From Candidatus Saccharimonadota bacterium (GTDB taxonomy: Bacteria > Patescibacteriota > Saccharimonadia > Saccharimonadales > Saccharimonadaceae), in contig JAFXKT010000002.1 in assembly GCA_017531585.1 (NCBI GenBank), positions 258,203 to 322,202 of the forward strand: a DNA stretch of 64,000 nucleotides. Reading direction: 5' to 3'. Every line of letters starts with the position of its first letter. Within the stretch, counting starts at the first letter, position 1. Of this stretch, positions 51,095 through 59,499 are shown one piece after another. The position numbers were made by a program, and so were the translations under genes. The notes under the pieces were generated by a model, which was given only the letters and a program-made list of their open reading frames with translations, ran no database searches and had not been told where the DNA came from.

Positions 51095-52648
51095 AGTGCC
51101 ACTACTTCTCGTCGAGCGCTCAGAAACTATCCGCTTCTGGGCGCTTTTTATTGCTTGTATATCCCTAATTAGTTTAATGACCGACATTACTAGCCCAACG
51201 CAAGCAAGAGAGAACAAGAATAGCCAACCACCGATATCCGGCAAGGTTAAAGCCGAGTATTCTTCATTATCCTGAATCTCTACTTCGACCCACTTGCCAA
51301 GATTGCCATCCTTATCCATATAGGCTACAGCCACTTTTAGTCCAAAGTCATAATCCTCAACTATCAATTCTTTATTAGATAAATCCGCATAACCCAAGAA
51401 AACATCACCAATTTTGACCGCCAAAGACTCCGCGCCCTCGGGCACATTATTCCAAGATAGCCTAAACGAGCTACCGTCACGCTTCGAAGCGGAGACTTCC
51501 GGAGCAGGGAGAGGCGATTCAAGGCCATTCTTAACAACAACTTTTATCTTTCTCGAGGCTTCTGTTCCGACACTCGTCGAAGCTGTAACTTCTAATTCGT
51601 ACTCACCAATATCGCTAAATTCATAATCCAAGATCGCATCCTTCCCATCTAGTTCCTGCCCATTTAGCGCCCAAGAATAGCTCAGCGCAGCACCACTTAT
51701 AGAAAAGCTCTGCGAAGCATCAAAACTAATCCTATCTCCACGGATAATCTCATACTCATCCGCGGACAAAATTAATACCACTTCATCTCTTATATTCCTA
51801 GAGCTAGACTTGGCGGTATATATCTCCAGATGTGACCGCAAATACTTAATCCTAATCTCTGCAATACGAGACATAATATATATCGCTTGATTCTGCACAT
51901 ATCGAAGATGACCATTATTAGACAGAGGACTGCGCGAACCGCCACAAATAAAATCATTTGCATCGCAGAACAGACCATAACGTCCACCGTATATTCCTTG
52001 CTCATATGGATTTCGCGCGCCAAGCGAGCCGCTATTTGTCTTACAATTACCCACCATCACTCTATATCTCGAAAAATTCCGCCCATAGCAGGCCGGCGGA
52101 TAATCTCCAGCTCCTTCAGGAAGATAAAGCTTCGGATCACCAAACAGCCCAACATACACCACTCGATCGGTTGGAAAATCTTTCAAAGCTTCCTGAATCA
52201 CCATCGCGCCCTGAGAATATCCACCCAAAACAAAATAGCTATTCGCACAAGCTTCACTTCGGTGCCTTACATAATCTCTCAGCTTTATCACGCCAGTCCA
52301 TACCGACTCCGCAAAATTCGTCGCCGCACCAGCCGAACTATAAATTCCCAAAACATTATTAAGAGTAATTGCAACCGCCGGATAATCCAAATCCGTAGCC
52401 CGATAACTTACATGAGTATACTTAGATATCTCGGCCATACGCACCTCGAACTCTTTCCACTCGGCGCCTTCATTTTGCTCCTGTCCTGAGCCACGCACGA
52501 AAATATATTCAATATCCCGACAGCTACCTATCGAATTATTACCATAGTGCCAATAATCCCGAGCACTCGCACGATTACCGAGGTTTACAAATAAGATCGC
52601 CGCCACGACCCCTAATAATACCCAAATTAGCCTCCTCAAATTTTTCAT
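51083..52648 (-). CDS. Cutinase-like serine esterase with PKD domain and C-terminal anchor
   Basis: 521 aa. A signal peptide (about 1-25) leads to a cutinase fold: DIEYIFVRGSGQ and FVLGGYSQGAMVI with the catalytic Ser, then a Cys-rich region. Residues about 275-370 form a PKD domain (GDRISFDASQSFSISG ... DIGEYELEVTASTS). An Fn3-like part and a C-terminal membrane segment (about 480-505) with a basic tail follow, so the enzyme is held on the outer surface. Cutinases cut ester bonds of cutin, lipids or mycolates and are common in Actinobacteria, the usual hosts of Saccharibacteria. I place the start at 52648, next to a TATATC box. Confidence 0.8.
   Translation of the reverse strand: MKNLRRLIWVLLGVVAAILFVNLGNRASARDYWHYGNNSIGSCRDIEYIFVRGSGQEQNEGAEWKEFEVRMAEISKYTHVSYRATDLDYPAVAITLNNVLGIYSSAGAATNFAESVWTGVIKLRDYVRHRSEACANSYFVLGGYSQGAMVIQEALKDFPTDRVVYVGLFGDPKLYLPEGAGDYPPACYGRNFSRYRVMVGNCKTNSGSLGARNPYEQGIYGGRYGLFCDANDFICGGSRSPLSNNGHLRYVQNQAIYIMSRIAEIRIKYLRSHLEIYTAKSSSRNIRDEVVLILSADEYEIIRGDRISFDASQSFSISGAALSYSWALNGQELDGKDAILDYEFSDIGEYELEVTASTSVGTEASRKIKVVVKNGLESPLPAPEVSASKRDGSSFRLSWNNVPEGAESLAVKIGDVFLGYADLSNKELIVEDYDFGLKVAVAYMDKDGNLGKWVEVEIQDNEEYSALTLPDIGGWLFLFSLACVGLVMSVIKLIRDIQAIKSAQKRIVSERSTRSSGTLRE
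51114..51152 (+). terminator. Terminator of the 50846 gene, inside the convergent CDS
   Basis: AGCGCTCAGAA / TTCTGGGCGCT stem followed by TTTTTATT. Confidence 0.8.
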
Positions 52649-52740
52649 GCAAAGATATAACCAAAATATCCCAAAAATTAAAAGCGAAAGCATGATACTT
52701 GAAGAATGCGTAATAGTTCGCCAGATGGTAAAATATAAGC

Positions 52741-53466
52741 ATGCCAGAAAAGAAAAATATTATTTCTGTTCGAAATTTCCGCATTGGTTTTGGCGGCAAA
52801 ACCGTCATCAAAAACCTCAGTTTTGACGTAAAACAGGGCGAAATCTTTGGCTTGCTCGGCAGCAACGGCTGCGGCAAGACTACTACTATTCGCGCATTGC
52901 TTGGTATCTATCCAGCCGAAAGAGGAGAACTCCTTATCAATGGTAAACCTTTTACGCCAGGCAAAGACATCAAGGTTGGCTATCTTCCAGAAGAGCGCGG
53001 TCTCTACAAAAAAGAGAGTGTCATCGACGTCATGAATTATTTCGGTAAGCTTCGAGGGCTCAAGCAGCCAAAGAAATGGTCTTTGAGCTATCTCAAACGC
53101 GTCGGCCTAGAAGATCACGCCAAGACTCGCGTCGGCAGGCTTTCTCAAGGTCAGCAACAAAAGGTTCAGCTCGGCATTACTATCATGAACAATCCAGACA
53201 TCCTGATTCTTGACGAACCTACCAAGGGCTTCGACCCAGTTAACCGCCGCCTCCTTCTCGAAATTATCGACGAGCTCCACCAAAGAGGCTCTACAATCAT
53301 CATGATTACTCACTACATGGACGAAGTCGAGAAGCTCTGCGATCGAATCCTACTCCTCAAAGACGGCACTGCCTATGCCTATGGCACCGTCAGCGAAGTT
53401 CGCCGCAAGCACCGTTTCAAATCGCTTGATCAAATATTTGTAGATATCTATGGAGCAAAAGAGTGA
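52741..53466 (+). CDS. ABC transporter ATPase (NatA-like)
   Basis: 241 aa. Walker A GSNGCGKTTT, signature LSQGQQQKVQ, Walker B LILDEPTKGFDP, H-loop ITHYMDE. It energises the ABC-2 permease encoded next. TAAAAT ends six bases before the ATG (leaderless). The TGA stop overlaps the GTG start of the permease (GTGA). First gene of a four-gene operon with murT and gatD. Confidence 0.93.
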   Translation: MPEKKNIISVRNFRIGFGGKTVIKNLSFDVKQGEIFGLLGSNGCGKTTTIRALLGIYPAERGELLINGKPFTPGKDIKVGYLPEERGLYKKESVIDVMNYFGKLRGLKQPKKWSLSYLKRVGLEDHAKTRVGRLSQGQQQKVQLGITIMNNPDILILDEPTKGFDPVNRRLLLEIIDELHQRGSTIIMITHYMDEVEKLCDRILLLKDGTAYAYGTVSEVRRKHRFKSLDQIFVDIYGAKE

Positions 53467-54716
53467 GTAAAGTTGGACAAGTTGTAAAATTCGAAGTAAT
53501 TCGCAGTCTCAAAAAGCCTAGCTTTTGGATCGCTGCTATTTTGGTGCCAATTGCTTTTGCTATCTACATCCTAATCTGCGCTACGCTTGGCTATAACACT
53601 GGCACATCACTAGAATCTGGCTCCGCCGTAGATGGCCTAAAGTTGGCCTACGTCGACGAAGCAAACTATCTCAAGAATAACACCTTCACAAACGAAGCCC
53701 AGAACGAACAAACGCTAGCAAAATATGAAAAACTCGATGTTGCTCTAAACGACCTAAAACAAGGCAAACTGAACGTTCTCTATCATATCCCAGAAGATTT
53801 CAAAGACAGCGGCCAAGTTAACATCTATACCAAAAACGAGAAAAACAGCGTGCTAGATGACTATAAAGCTCCGATGACCGCACTTCTTACCGCGAGCGCC
53901 AAGAGCAACGTTGACGAGATTGATTACAAAATCATCTCCGAAGAAATTAACTACAACACAACTGCCTTCGCAAGCGACAATCACGTCATCGACCAAAAAG
54001 AATTAATCTCAAAGATTATTCCTCCTGCCGCCTGTCTCGCCTTGTTCTATATCCTTATGGTTGTGCTTGGTAACCGCCTTGCCATGGCCGTCACAGAAGA
54101 GAAGGAAAACCGCATTAGCGAGCTACTCCTAGTAAGTATTAAGCCTATAAGCCTTATTGTAGGCAAAATTATCTCTTTAATGCTTGTAGGTATTATTCAG
54201 CTTATTATTCTTCTAATTCCAGTCGGCGCTTTGTATATTCTTGCATCAAACCAAGGCATGATTCCACAAGAATTCAGCTTCGATCTAGACCCAACCAGGG
54301 TTATCCTATCTGTATTGGTCCTTATTGCATCCTATCTCATTTTTACAGCAGTCAGTGTTCTCTGTGGTGCACTTGTTTCTACCGCAAAGGAAGCCAGCAA
54401 CTTCACAGGCATCATTGTCTTTATCATGATTATCCCGCTATTACTTCTCAACATCTTCCTAGACAACAGCAATCCAACCCTTAGCACAGTTCTAAGCTAC
54501 TTCCCAATCTCCGCGCCAATAGCTTTGATGCTTAGAGCAATCTTCGATAACATTACCAACATCGAGCTAATTATTGGTATCATAGACCTAACCGTAGTCT
54601 CCGCATTAATTATCAGACTTGCAACCTATATCTTCTGCAAGAATGCAGTAGATTTCTCGGTGAAGAAAAACTTTAAGAATCTTCTAGGAAAGCCACGAAA
54701 ATCATGGAAAGATTAA
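53463..54716 (+). CDS. ABC-2 permease (NatB-like)
   Basis: 417 aa. One membrane segment at about 20-42, a large outer domain (about 45-180), then five or six membrane segments (about 185-400), the layout of ABC2_membrane_3 exporters. EEKENRISELLLVSIKP matches the family core. It overlaps the ATPase gene by 4 nt and murT by 13 nt. The exported substrate is unknown. Confidence 0.88.
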   Translation: MSKVGQVVKFEVIRSLKKPSFWIAAILVPIAFAIYILICATLGYNTGTSLESGSAVDGLKLAYVDEANYLKNNTFTNEAQNEQTLAKYEKLDVALNDLKQGKLNVLYHIPEDFKDSGQVNIYTKNEKNSVLDDYKAPMTALLTASAKSNVDEIDYKIISEEINYNTTAFASDNHVIDQKELISKIIPPAACLALFYILMVVLGNRLAMAVTEEKENRISELLLVSIKPISLIVGKIISLMLVGIIQLIILLIPVGALYILASNQGMIPQEFSFDLDPTRVILSVLVLIASYLIFTAVSVLCGALVSTAKEASNFTGIIVFIMIIPLLLLNIFLDNSNPTLSTVLSYFPISAPIALMLRAIFDNITNIELIIGIIDLTVVSALIIRLATYIFCKNAVDFSVKKNFKNLLGKPRKSWKD

Positions 54717-55948
54717 GTATTGTTCTAGGAAAAGGTGTCCGCGCGCTTGCAAAAATCCGCGGCACCGGCGGCTCCGCCTTGCCAGGCCTAGTCATAGAGA
54801 AAACCAACCCAGATTTTTTGCGCCACATTTTGTCCAAACTACCCTATGGCGTAATTGTCATTTCTGGTACAAATGGCAAGACCACCACAACCAAAATCGT
54901 CAGCGAATTACTCACGAAGCAAGGCCTCAAGGTTTTTACAAACAAGACCGGTAGTAACTTTGTTCGCGGTGTCATCTCGGAAGTTTTGGAAGATATTTCC
55001 ATCACGGGCAAGTTCGATTACGATATTGCAGTCCTCGAACTAGACGAAGCTCACGCAGTAAAATTCTGCGAGAAAGTTCCGATTAACTACGCCCTCATTT
55101 TGAACGTTCAGCGCGACCAGCTTGATCGCTTTGGCGAAATCGACCATACAGCCGACCTTCTTCAAAAAGTCGCCAATAATGTCAGCAAATGCGCCATCCT
55201 TAACAGGGAAGATCCACGCGTCTCCAAGATTCAAGCCAAAAATCGCAAGTTCTTCGGCTTGTCCGAAAAGCTTCTCAAAACTTTCCCATCCGACGATAGC
55301 CTCCTAGATAAAGATAAAGAGGCAATCAGAAAATCCAAACCACAAAAAGCCGAAGTTATCCTCAGCAAACTCAAAGGTCAAGTCGCAGAATACGAAATTG
55401 GTGGCCAAAAGTTTAGCTGCGACCTTACGCTCAAAGGCGTTTACAATGCCTTCAACGCTGCTGGCGCACTTGCTCTCTGTATGGAGGTTTTACCAGACGT
55501 TCCAGCTAGCGAATTCATCAAATATCTCGACTGTATCGAGTCCGCTTTTGGTCGTGGCGAAATCTTCAAAGTCAATGGCGTAGATGTTGAGCTACTGCTC
55601 GTCAAGAACCCAGCCGCCTTCCAGCTCAGCCTCGCAAGCTTCACGGACCCAAATTACGATTACATGATTGCTATTAATGATAAAACCGCCGACGGACACG
55701 ACGTTAGCTGGCTCTGGAACGTAGATTTCTCGAAGCTACCACATGTCAGTTACACGACAGGCATTCGCGCCTCAGACATGGCTTTACGCCTCAAATACGA
55801 CGGAATTAGCGTAGACTTTATCCGCGAAGACATCGCATCTGCAACTTCAGATTTCACAACTAGCAGCAAGAAGCCAAAACGCATCTTTGCAACCTATACC
55901 GCAATGCTCGAGATACGCAAATTAATCTCCGGAAAGAGCCTAATATAA
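54704..55948 (+). CDS. murT: MurT-like lipid II amidotransferase subunit, zinc ribbon missing
   Basis: 414 aa. Mur-ligase ATP loop VISGTNGKTTTTK, NVQRDQLDRFGE, and the C-terminal DUF1727 part (LLVKNPAAFQLSLAS, INDKTADGHDVSWLWNVDF). With GatD it amidates the D-Glu of lipid II to iso-Gln. In S. aureus MurT a four-Cys ribbon sits in the middle domain; here that stretch (about 165-240) has no Cys cluster. The start overlaps the permease gene and the stop overlaps gatD (TAATG). Confidence 0.9.
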   Translation: MERLSIVLGKGVRALAKIRGTGGSALPGLVIEKTNPDFLRHILSKLPYGVIVISGTNGKTTTTKIVSELLTKQGLKVFTNKTGSNFVRGVISEVLEDISITGKFDYDIAVLELDEAHAVKFCEKVPINYALILNVQRDQLDRFGEIDHTADLLQKVANNVSKCAILNREDPRVSKIQAKNRKFFGLSEKLLKTFPSDDSLLDKDKEAIRKSKPQKAEVILSKLKGQVAEYEIGGQKFSCDLTLKGVYNAFNAAGALALCMEVLPDVPASEFIKYLDCIESAFGRGEIFKVNGVDVELLLVKNPAAFQLSLASFTDPNYDYMIAINDKTADGHDVSWLWNVDFSKLPHVSYTTGIRASDMALRLKYDGISVDFIREDIASATSDFTTSSKKPKRIFATYTAMLEIRKLISGKSLI

Positions 55949-56670
55949 TGACTACGATAAATATTCTTCACCTATATCCACACGAGATGAACCTTTATGG
56001 CGACCACGGTAACATCTTGACGCTCGTCAGACGCCTAGAATGGCGCGGTTACAAAGCCAAGGTTATCCCATACGAGCCAGGCGATCCGTTCCCAAGAGAC
56101 GTAGATATCATCTTTGGCGGCGGCGGACACGATTCCGGCCAGAACAAGATCGAGGAAGATTTGCTCGAAATCGGCCCAAAGCTCAAAAAGCTAGTCGAGA
56201 ACGAAACCCCATGTCTAGTCATCTGTGGTCTCTATCAGCTATTTGGCCGTTCATTCAAAACTTCAGATGGACATATGATTCGTGGCGCAGGTATTCTAAA
56301 CCTAGAAACCGAAGCTGGCCCAGAACGTCTAATCGGCAATATCGTAATTAATAGCGAAACTTTCGGCGAAGTTGTAGGCTACGAAAATCACTCCGGCCTA
56401 ACAACCCTAGATAATTCAGAAGAATGCTTCGGTAAAGTCGTCTCTGGCGCAGGCAACAACGGCAAAGACCAGGGCGAAGGCTGCTTCTATAAGAACTGTA
56501 TTGGCACCTATCTTCATGGCCCAATTCTGCCAAAGAATCCAAAAGTCGCAGACTTCCTAATCGAAAAGGCTCTAGCTAGAAAATCTCCAAACACGAAGAT
56601 AAAGCTAAAAGCCCTCGACGACACAATCGAAGAATCTGCGCACAAAAGCGCCGCAAGCAGACCAAGATAA
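55948..56670 (+). CDS. gatD: GatD-like glutamine amidotransferase
   Basis: 240 aa. Class I glutaminase fold: the catalytic Cys is in CLVICGLYQLFG, the His in IGTYLHGPILPKNP, and YENHSG is kept. It releases ammonia from glutamine for MurT. Encoded in a TAATG overlap after murT, so the two are made in equal amounts. The repeat element at 56699 follows. Confidence 0.93.
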   Translation: MTTINILHLYPHEMNLYGDHGNILTLVRRLEWRGYKAKVIPYEPGDPFPRDVDIIFGGGGHDSGQNKIEEDLLEIGPKLKKLVENETPCLVICGLYQLFGRSFKTSDGHMIRGAGILNLETEAGPERLIGNIVINSETFGEVVGYENHSGLTTLDNSEECFGKVVSGAGNNGKDQGEGCFYKNCIGTYLHGPILPKNPKVADFLIEKALARKSPNTKIKLKALDDTIEESAHKSAASRPR

Positions 56671-56698
56671 CAATCATATGTCACGACTAGTAAAAAAA

Positions 56699-56760
56699 CG
56701 CAGGTTTGACTAGTTTGACTAGTTTGACAAGTTTGACAAGTTAACCCGTCAAACCCGCGA
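56699..56760. repeat. Composite 9-bp tandem repeat with inverted ends (copy 2)
   Basis: Four 9-bp units AGTTTGAC[A/T] (the first partial), ending in AGTTAACCC, flanked by CGCAGGTTTGAC and GTCAAACCCGCG, a near-perfect inverted pair. Same design as the element at 33228 but with a different number of units. Confidence 0.8.
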
Positions 56761-56762
56761 AC

Positions 56763-56798
56763 AAAAAAGCACCAAGCCCTAGACGCTCGGTGTTTTTT
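56763..56798. terminator. Bidirectional hairpin terminator
   Basis: GCACC-AAG / CT-CGGTG(T) stem flanked by A-run and T-run, between convergent gatD and the CapA-like gene. Confidence 0.8.
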
Positions 56799-56803
56799 AC
56801 GTG

Positions 56804-58015
56804 CTATTTCTTCAGTTCTGCCGGAATCGAACCCCAGTTCAAACGTTCGCCAATCGCCGCATTTTCCGCCTCGGTAGCAGCGCGAGGAATCAAAGTATTA
56901 GGATCCGTCGTTGTGCCATGGTAATCATATTTCCAAGTTAGCTCAAGCTTTGGAAGATTTGCTGCCGCGATATCATCATAGCATTCGCCATTTTTCTCTT
57001 TGCAAGTCTTAGCTAGCTTATCCCAAGCCTCAAAATCTACACCATCCATCTTTACCGAGATATTCGCTTCGATTGCAGCCGAACGCGCGGTCTCCATACC
57101 GTTCTGGTCGAACATAAAGTTGCCCATCGAATAAACAATTAATCTGCCGTTATAAGCCTCGGCATTCTGAGTCCAATGCGGATGATCAGCAATAACCGCT
57201 TCAACGCCACGATCAATCATATCGCGATACAAATTCATACGAAGCTCGTCTGCGGTAGCCTGGTATTCTGCGCCCATGTGTGGCATAGCAACCGTTGGCA
57301 CAATCTCAGCATATTTGCCCATATTTGCGCGAGCAGCCTCAACAGGAATACCATAGACGCCGTGCGCACTACAAAAACCCATCGGAATCTCATGATTCTC
57401 GGTCTCACCATTATCCAAAGTTACACGAAGCGGCAAACTAATAATTCCGCAGTTATTCGTACCATCAGAATAATCATAGCTACCAAAATACTGAATACCA
57501 TTCTCTTGAAGATGCTCGTGCGTCTCCGCAAAGCCCTCAGCACCTTGATTATCTGTATGGTTATTACCTAGAAGAAAAGCTGTAAAGTATTTCTTTGCCT
57601 CAGTAAGATAATCTGGATCGCAGTTAAACTCAAAAAGGTTTTCTTCCTTATAATCATCATGCCCATTATTTGTAACAGGGCATTCCAAGCCAGCAATCCA
57701 AGCATCATAATCTTCACGATGCAAAGTATCAAGCTGCGAAAATGGATAAGCAACACCGAGCTCGGAAGCACGCGCCTTTGCATTCGTGCGTCGACCCCAG
57801 AAAGTCGTACCTTCAAAAAGAACTTTCATTTCGGCGCTCACTGCGACTGGATCAGGCTCAGGTTCATAGATTGGTGCAATCGTTGGATCGGCCGGCTTTA
57901 GCTCCTGTTTATCTTTATCATCTTTCTTTGACGCCATCAAACAGATGCCAAAAGTCACACCCGCTGCAAGTAGTACACAAGCAGAGATAGCTGTAATCTT
58001 CGCAGTTTTCTTCAT
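56804..58015 (-). CDS. CapA-like metallophosphatase-fold membrane/secreted protein
   Basis: 403 aa. A signal or anchor helix (about 6-27), then a CapA/PgsA-type domain: FLLGNNHTDNQGAEGFAETHEHL, MPHMGAEYQ, VIADHPHWTQNAEAYNGRLI and YSMGNFMFDQ. The first metal motif, usually GDxMxGR, reads EGTTFWGRR here, so the Asp ligand is missing. CapA proteins act in poly-gamma-glutamate capsule export, though many are uncharacterised phosphatase-like proteins. TAAAAT lies nine bases before the ATG. Confidence 0.82.
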   Translation of the reverse strand: MKKTAKITAISACVLLAAGVTFGICLMASKKDDKDKQELKPADPTIAPIYEPEPDPVAVSAEMKVLFEGTTFWGRRTNAKARASELGVAYPFSQLDTLHREDYDAWIAGLECPVTNNGHDDYKEENLFEFNCDPDYLTEAKKYFTAFLLGNNHTDNQGAEGFAETHEHLQENGIQYFGSYDYSDGTNNCGIISLPLRVTLDNGETENHEIPMGFCSAHGVYGIPVEAARANMGKYAEIVPTVAMPHMGAEYQATADELRMNLYRDMIDRGVEAVIADHPHWTQNAEAYNGRLIVYSMGNFMFDQNGMETARSAAIEANISVKMDGVDFEAWDKLAKTCKEKNGECYDDIAAANLPKLELTWKYDYHGTTTDPNTLIPRAATEAENAAIGERLNWGSIPAELKK

Positions 58016-58084
58016 CTTAGTTTTATTTTAGAACATTTCGATAGTTTACGAAAATCTTATATAATAAAGCAAAAGGAGTTATAA

Positions 58085-58846
58085 ATGTTCGATTTAAAAG
58101 ATAACGTAGCCGTCGTAACGGGCGCATCCTCTGGCCTCGGCAGACAAATGGCCGAAGCTTTCGCAAAGCAGGGCGCAAATCTTGCAATCCTTGCTCGCCG
58201 CATGGAACGCCTCGAGGCCCTCAAAGCAGAACTCGAAGAAAAATACAAAGTCAAAGTCTTACCAGTTAGCTGCGACGTCACTAGTACCGAAGCTATCAAT
58301 TCTGCAACCGAAGCTGTCGAGAAAGAATTTGGCAAAGTAGACATCTTGCTAAACTGCGCAGGCGCCAGCAAAGACAAAGGCGTACTAGAAATGGCTGACG
58401 ACGAATGGGATTTTACTATCGCTACTGACCTTAGCTCTGTCTTTAAGATGACTCGCGCTTTCGCAAACATCATGGCCAAAAATAACTATGGCCGCATTAT
58501 CAATATTGCCAGCATGTATGGTCTCGTTGGCAACGCCGAAATTCCAACCATTGCTTATCATTCCAGCAAAGGCGGCGTTGTAAACTTCACCCGTGCAGCC
58601 GCAGCCGAACTTGCAACCAAAGGCATCACTTGCAATGCAATCTGCCCAGGATACTTCGAAACCGAGCTTACAAAAGCCGTTCTAGATACCGAACAATTCC
58701 AAGCTTTTGCAAACAGCCACGTTCCAATGAAACGCTATGGCAAACCAGGCGAGCTCAACGCTGCTGCAATCTTCCTAGCAAGCCGCGAAGCAAGCTACGT
58801 AACCGGCGCAATTCTACCAGTCGATGGCGGATATACTGCCGTTTAA
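58085..58846 (+). CDS. Short-chain dehydrogenase/reductase
   Basis: 253 aa. Cofactor loop TGASSGLGRQMA, active-site Tyr and Lys in YHSSKGG, Ser in NIASMYG, C-terminal LPVDGGYT. It most resembles gluconate 5-dehydrogenase or FabG-type reductases; substrate not clear, since no pathway genes are nearby. AAAGGAG precedes the ATG. Confidence 0.85.
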   Translation: MFDLKDNVAVVTGASSGLGRQMAEAFAKQGANLAILARRMERLEALKAELEEKYKVKVLPVSCDVTSTEAINSATEAVEKEFGKVDILLNCAGASKDKGVLEMADDEWDFTIATDLSSVFKMTRAFANIMAKNNYGRIINIASMYGLVGNAEIPTIAYHSSKGGVVNFTRAAAAELATKGITCNAICPGYFETELTKAVLDTEQFQAFANSHVPMKRYGKPGELNAAAIFLASREASYVTGAILPVDGGYTAV

Positions 58847-58879
58847 TCTTGTTAGTTAATAATAATTAAAGGAGTAAAA

Positions 58880-59485
58880 ATGAAAGCACTCTTTCAAAAA
58901 ACTAAAAAAGGCGTAATCTCGGTCGCCCTAATCGTCATCCTAGCAATCGTCGCCATCGTTGGTATTCTTGCCGCCAGCGTTATCGGTACATATAACGGTC
59001 TCGCAACTTCAAGAGAAGCCGTAACTTCCAAAGCCGCAGACATTGACACCGCGCTTCAGCGCAGAGCAGATTTAATTCCGAACCTCGTTAACACCGTCAA
59101 AGGCTTCACTCAGCACGAAGACGAAGTTATCGAAAAGATCACAACCGCTCGCGAACATCTTGTTAACGCTCAGAGCCTAGAAGAAAAGTCCGCAGCCAAC
59201 GCCGAACTTACCAGCGGCCTTAACGCCCTCATGGTTATCGTAGAGAACTACCCAGACCTAAAAAGCTCCGAAAACTTCATCGCACTTCAGGACGAACTAT
59301 CTGGAACAGAAAACCGCATCGCGACTGCTCGCCACGATTATAACGAAGTCGTAAAGGCCTACAATACAAAGATCCAGACCTTCCCAAGCAACATTATTGC
59401 TGGCATGTTTAACTTCGAAAAAGCTGAATACTTCGAAGCAGACGATTCCGCAAAGGAAGTCCCAGTCGTAGATTTTTCTAAATAA
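58880..59485 (+). CDS. lemA: LemA family protein
   Basis: 201 aa, usual length about 185-200. N-terminal membrane helix (about 15-38), then the LemA helical domain (RRADLIPNLVNTVKGFTQHE). Family members are membrane-attached with the helical domain facing the cytoplasm or outside, function unclear, and often sit beside TPM-domain genes as here. AAAGGAG precedes the ATG. Confidence 0.93.
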   Translation: MKALFQKTKKGVISVALIVILAIVAIVGILAASVIGTYNGLATSREAVTSKAADIDTALQRRADLIPNLVNTVKGFTQHEDEVIEKITTAREHLVNAQSLEEKSAANAELTSGLNALMVIVENYPDLKSSENFIALQDELSGTENRIATARHDYNEVVKAYNTKIQTFPSNIIAGMFNFEKAEYFEADDSAKEVPVVDFSK

Positions 59486-59499
59486 TCTAATTCGGACAA

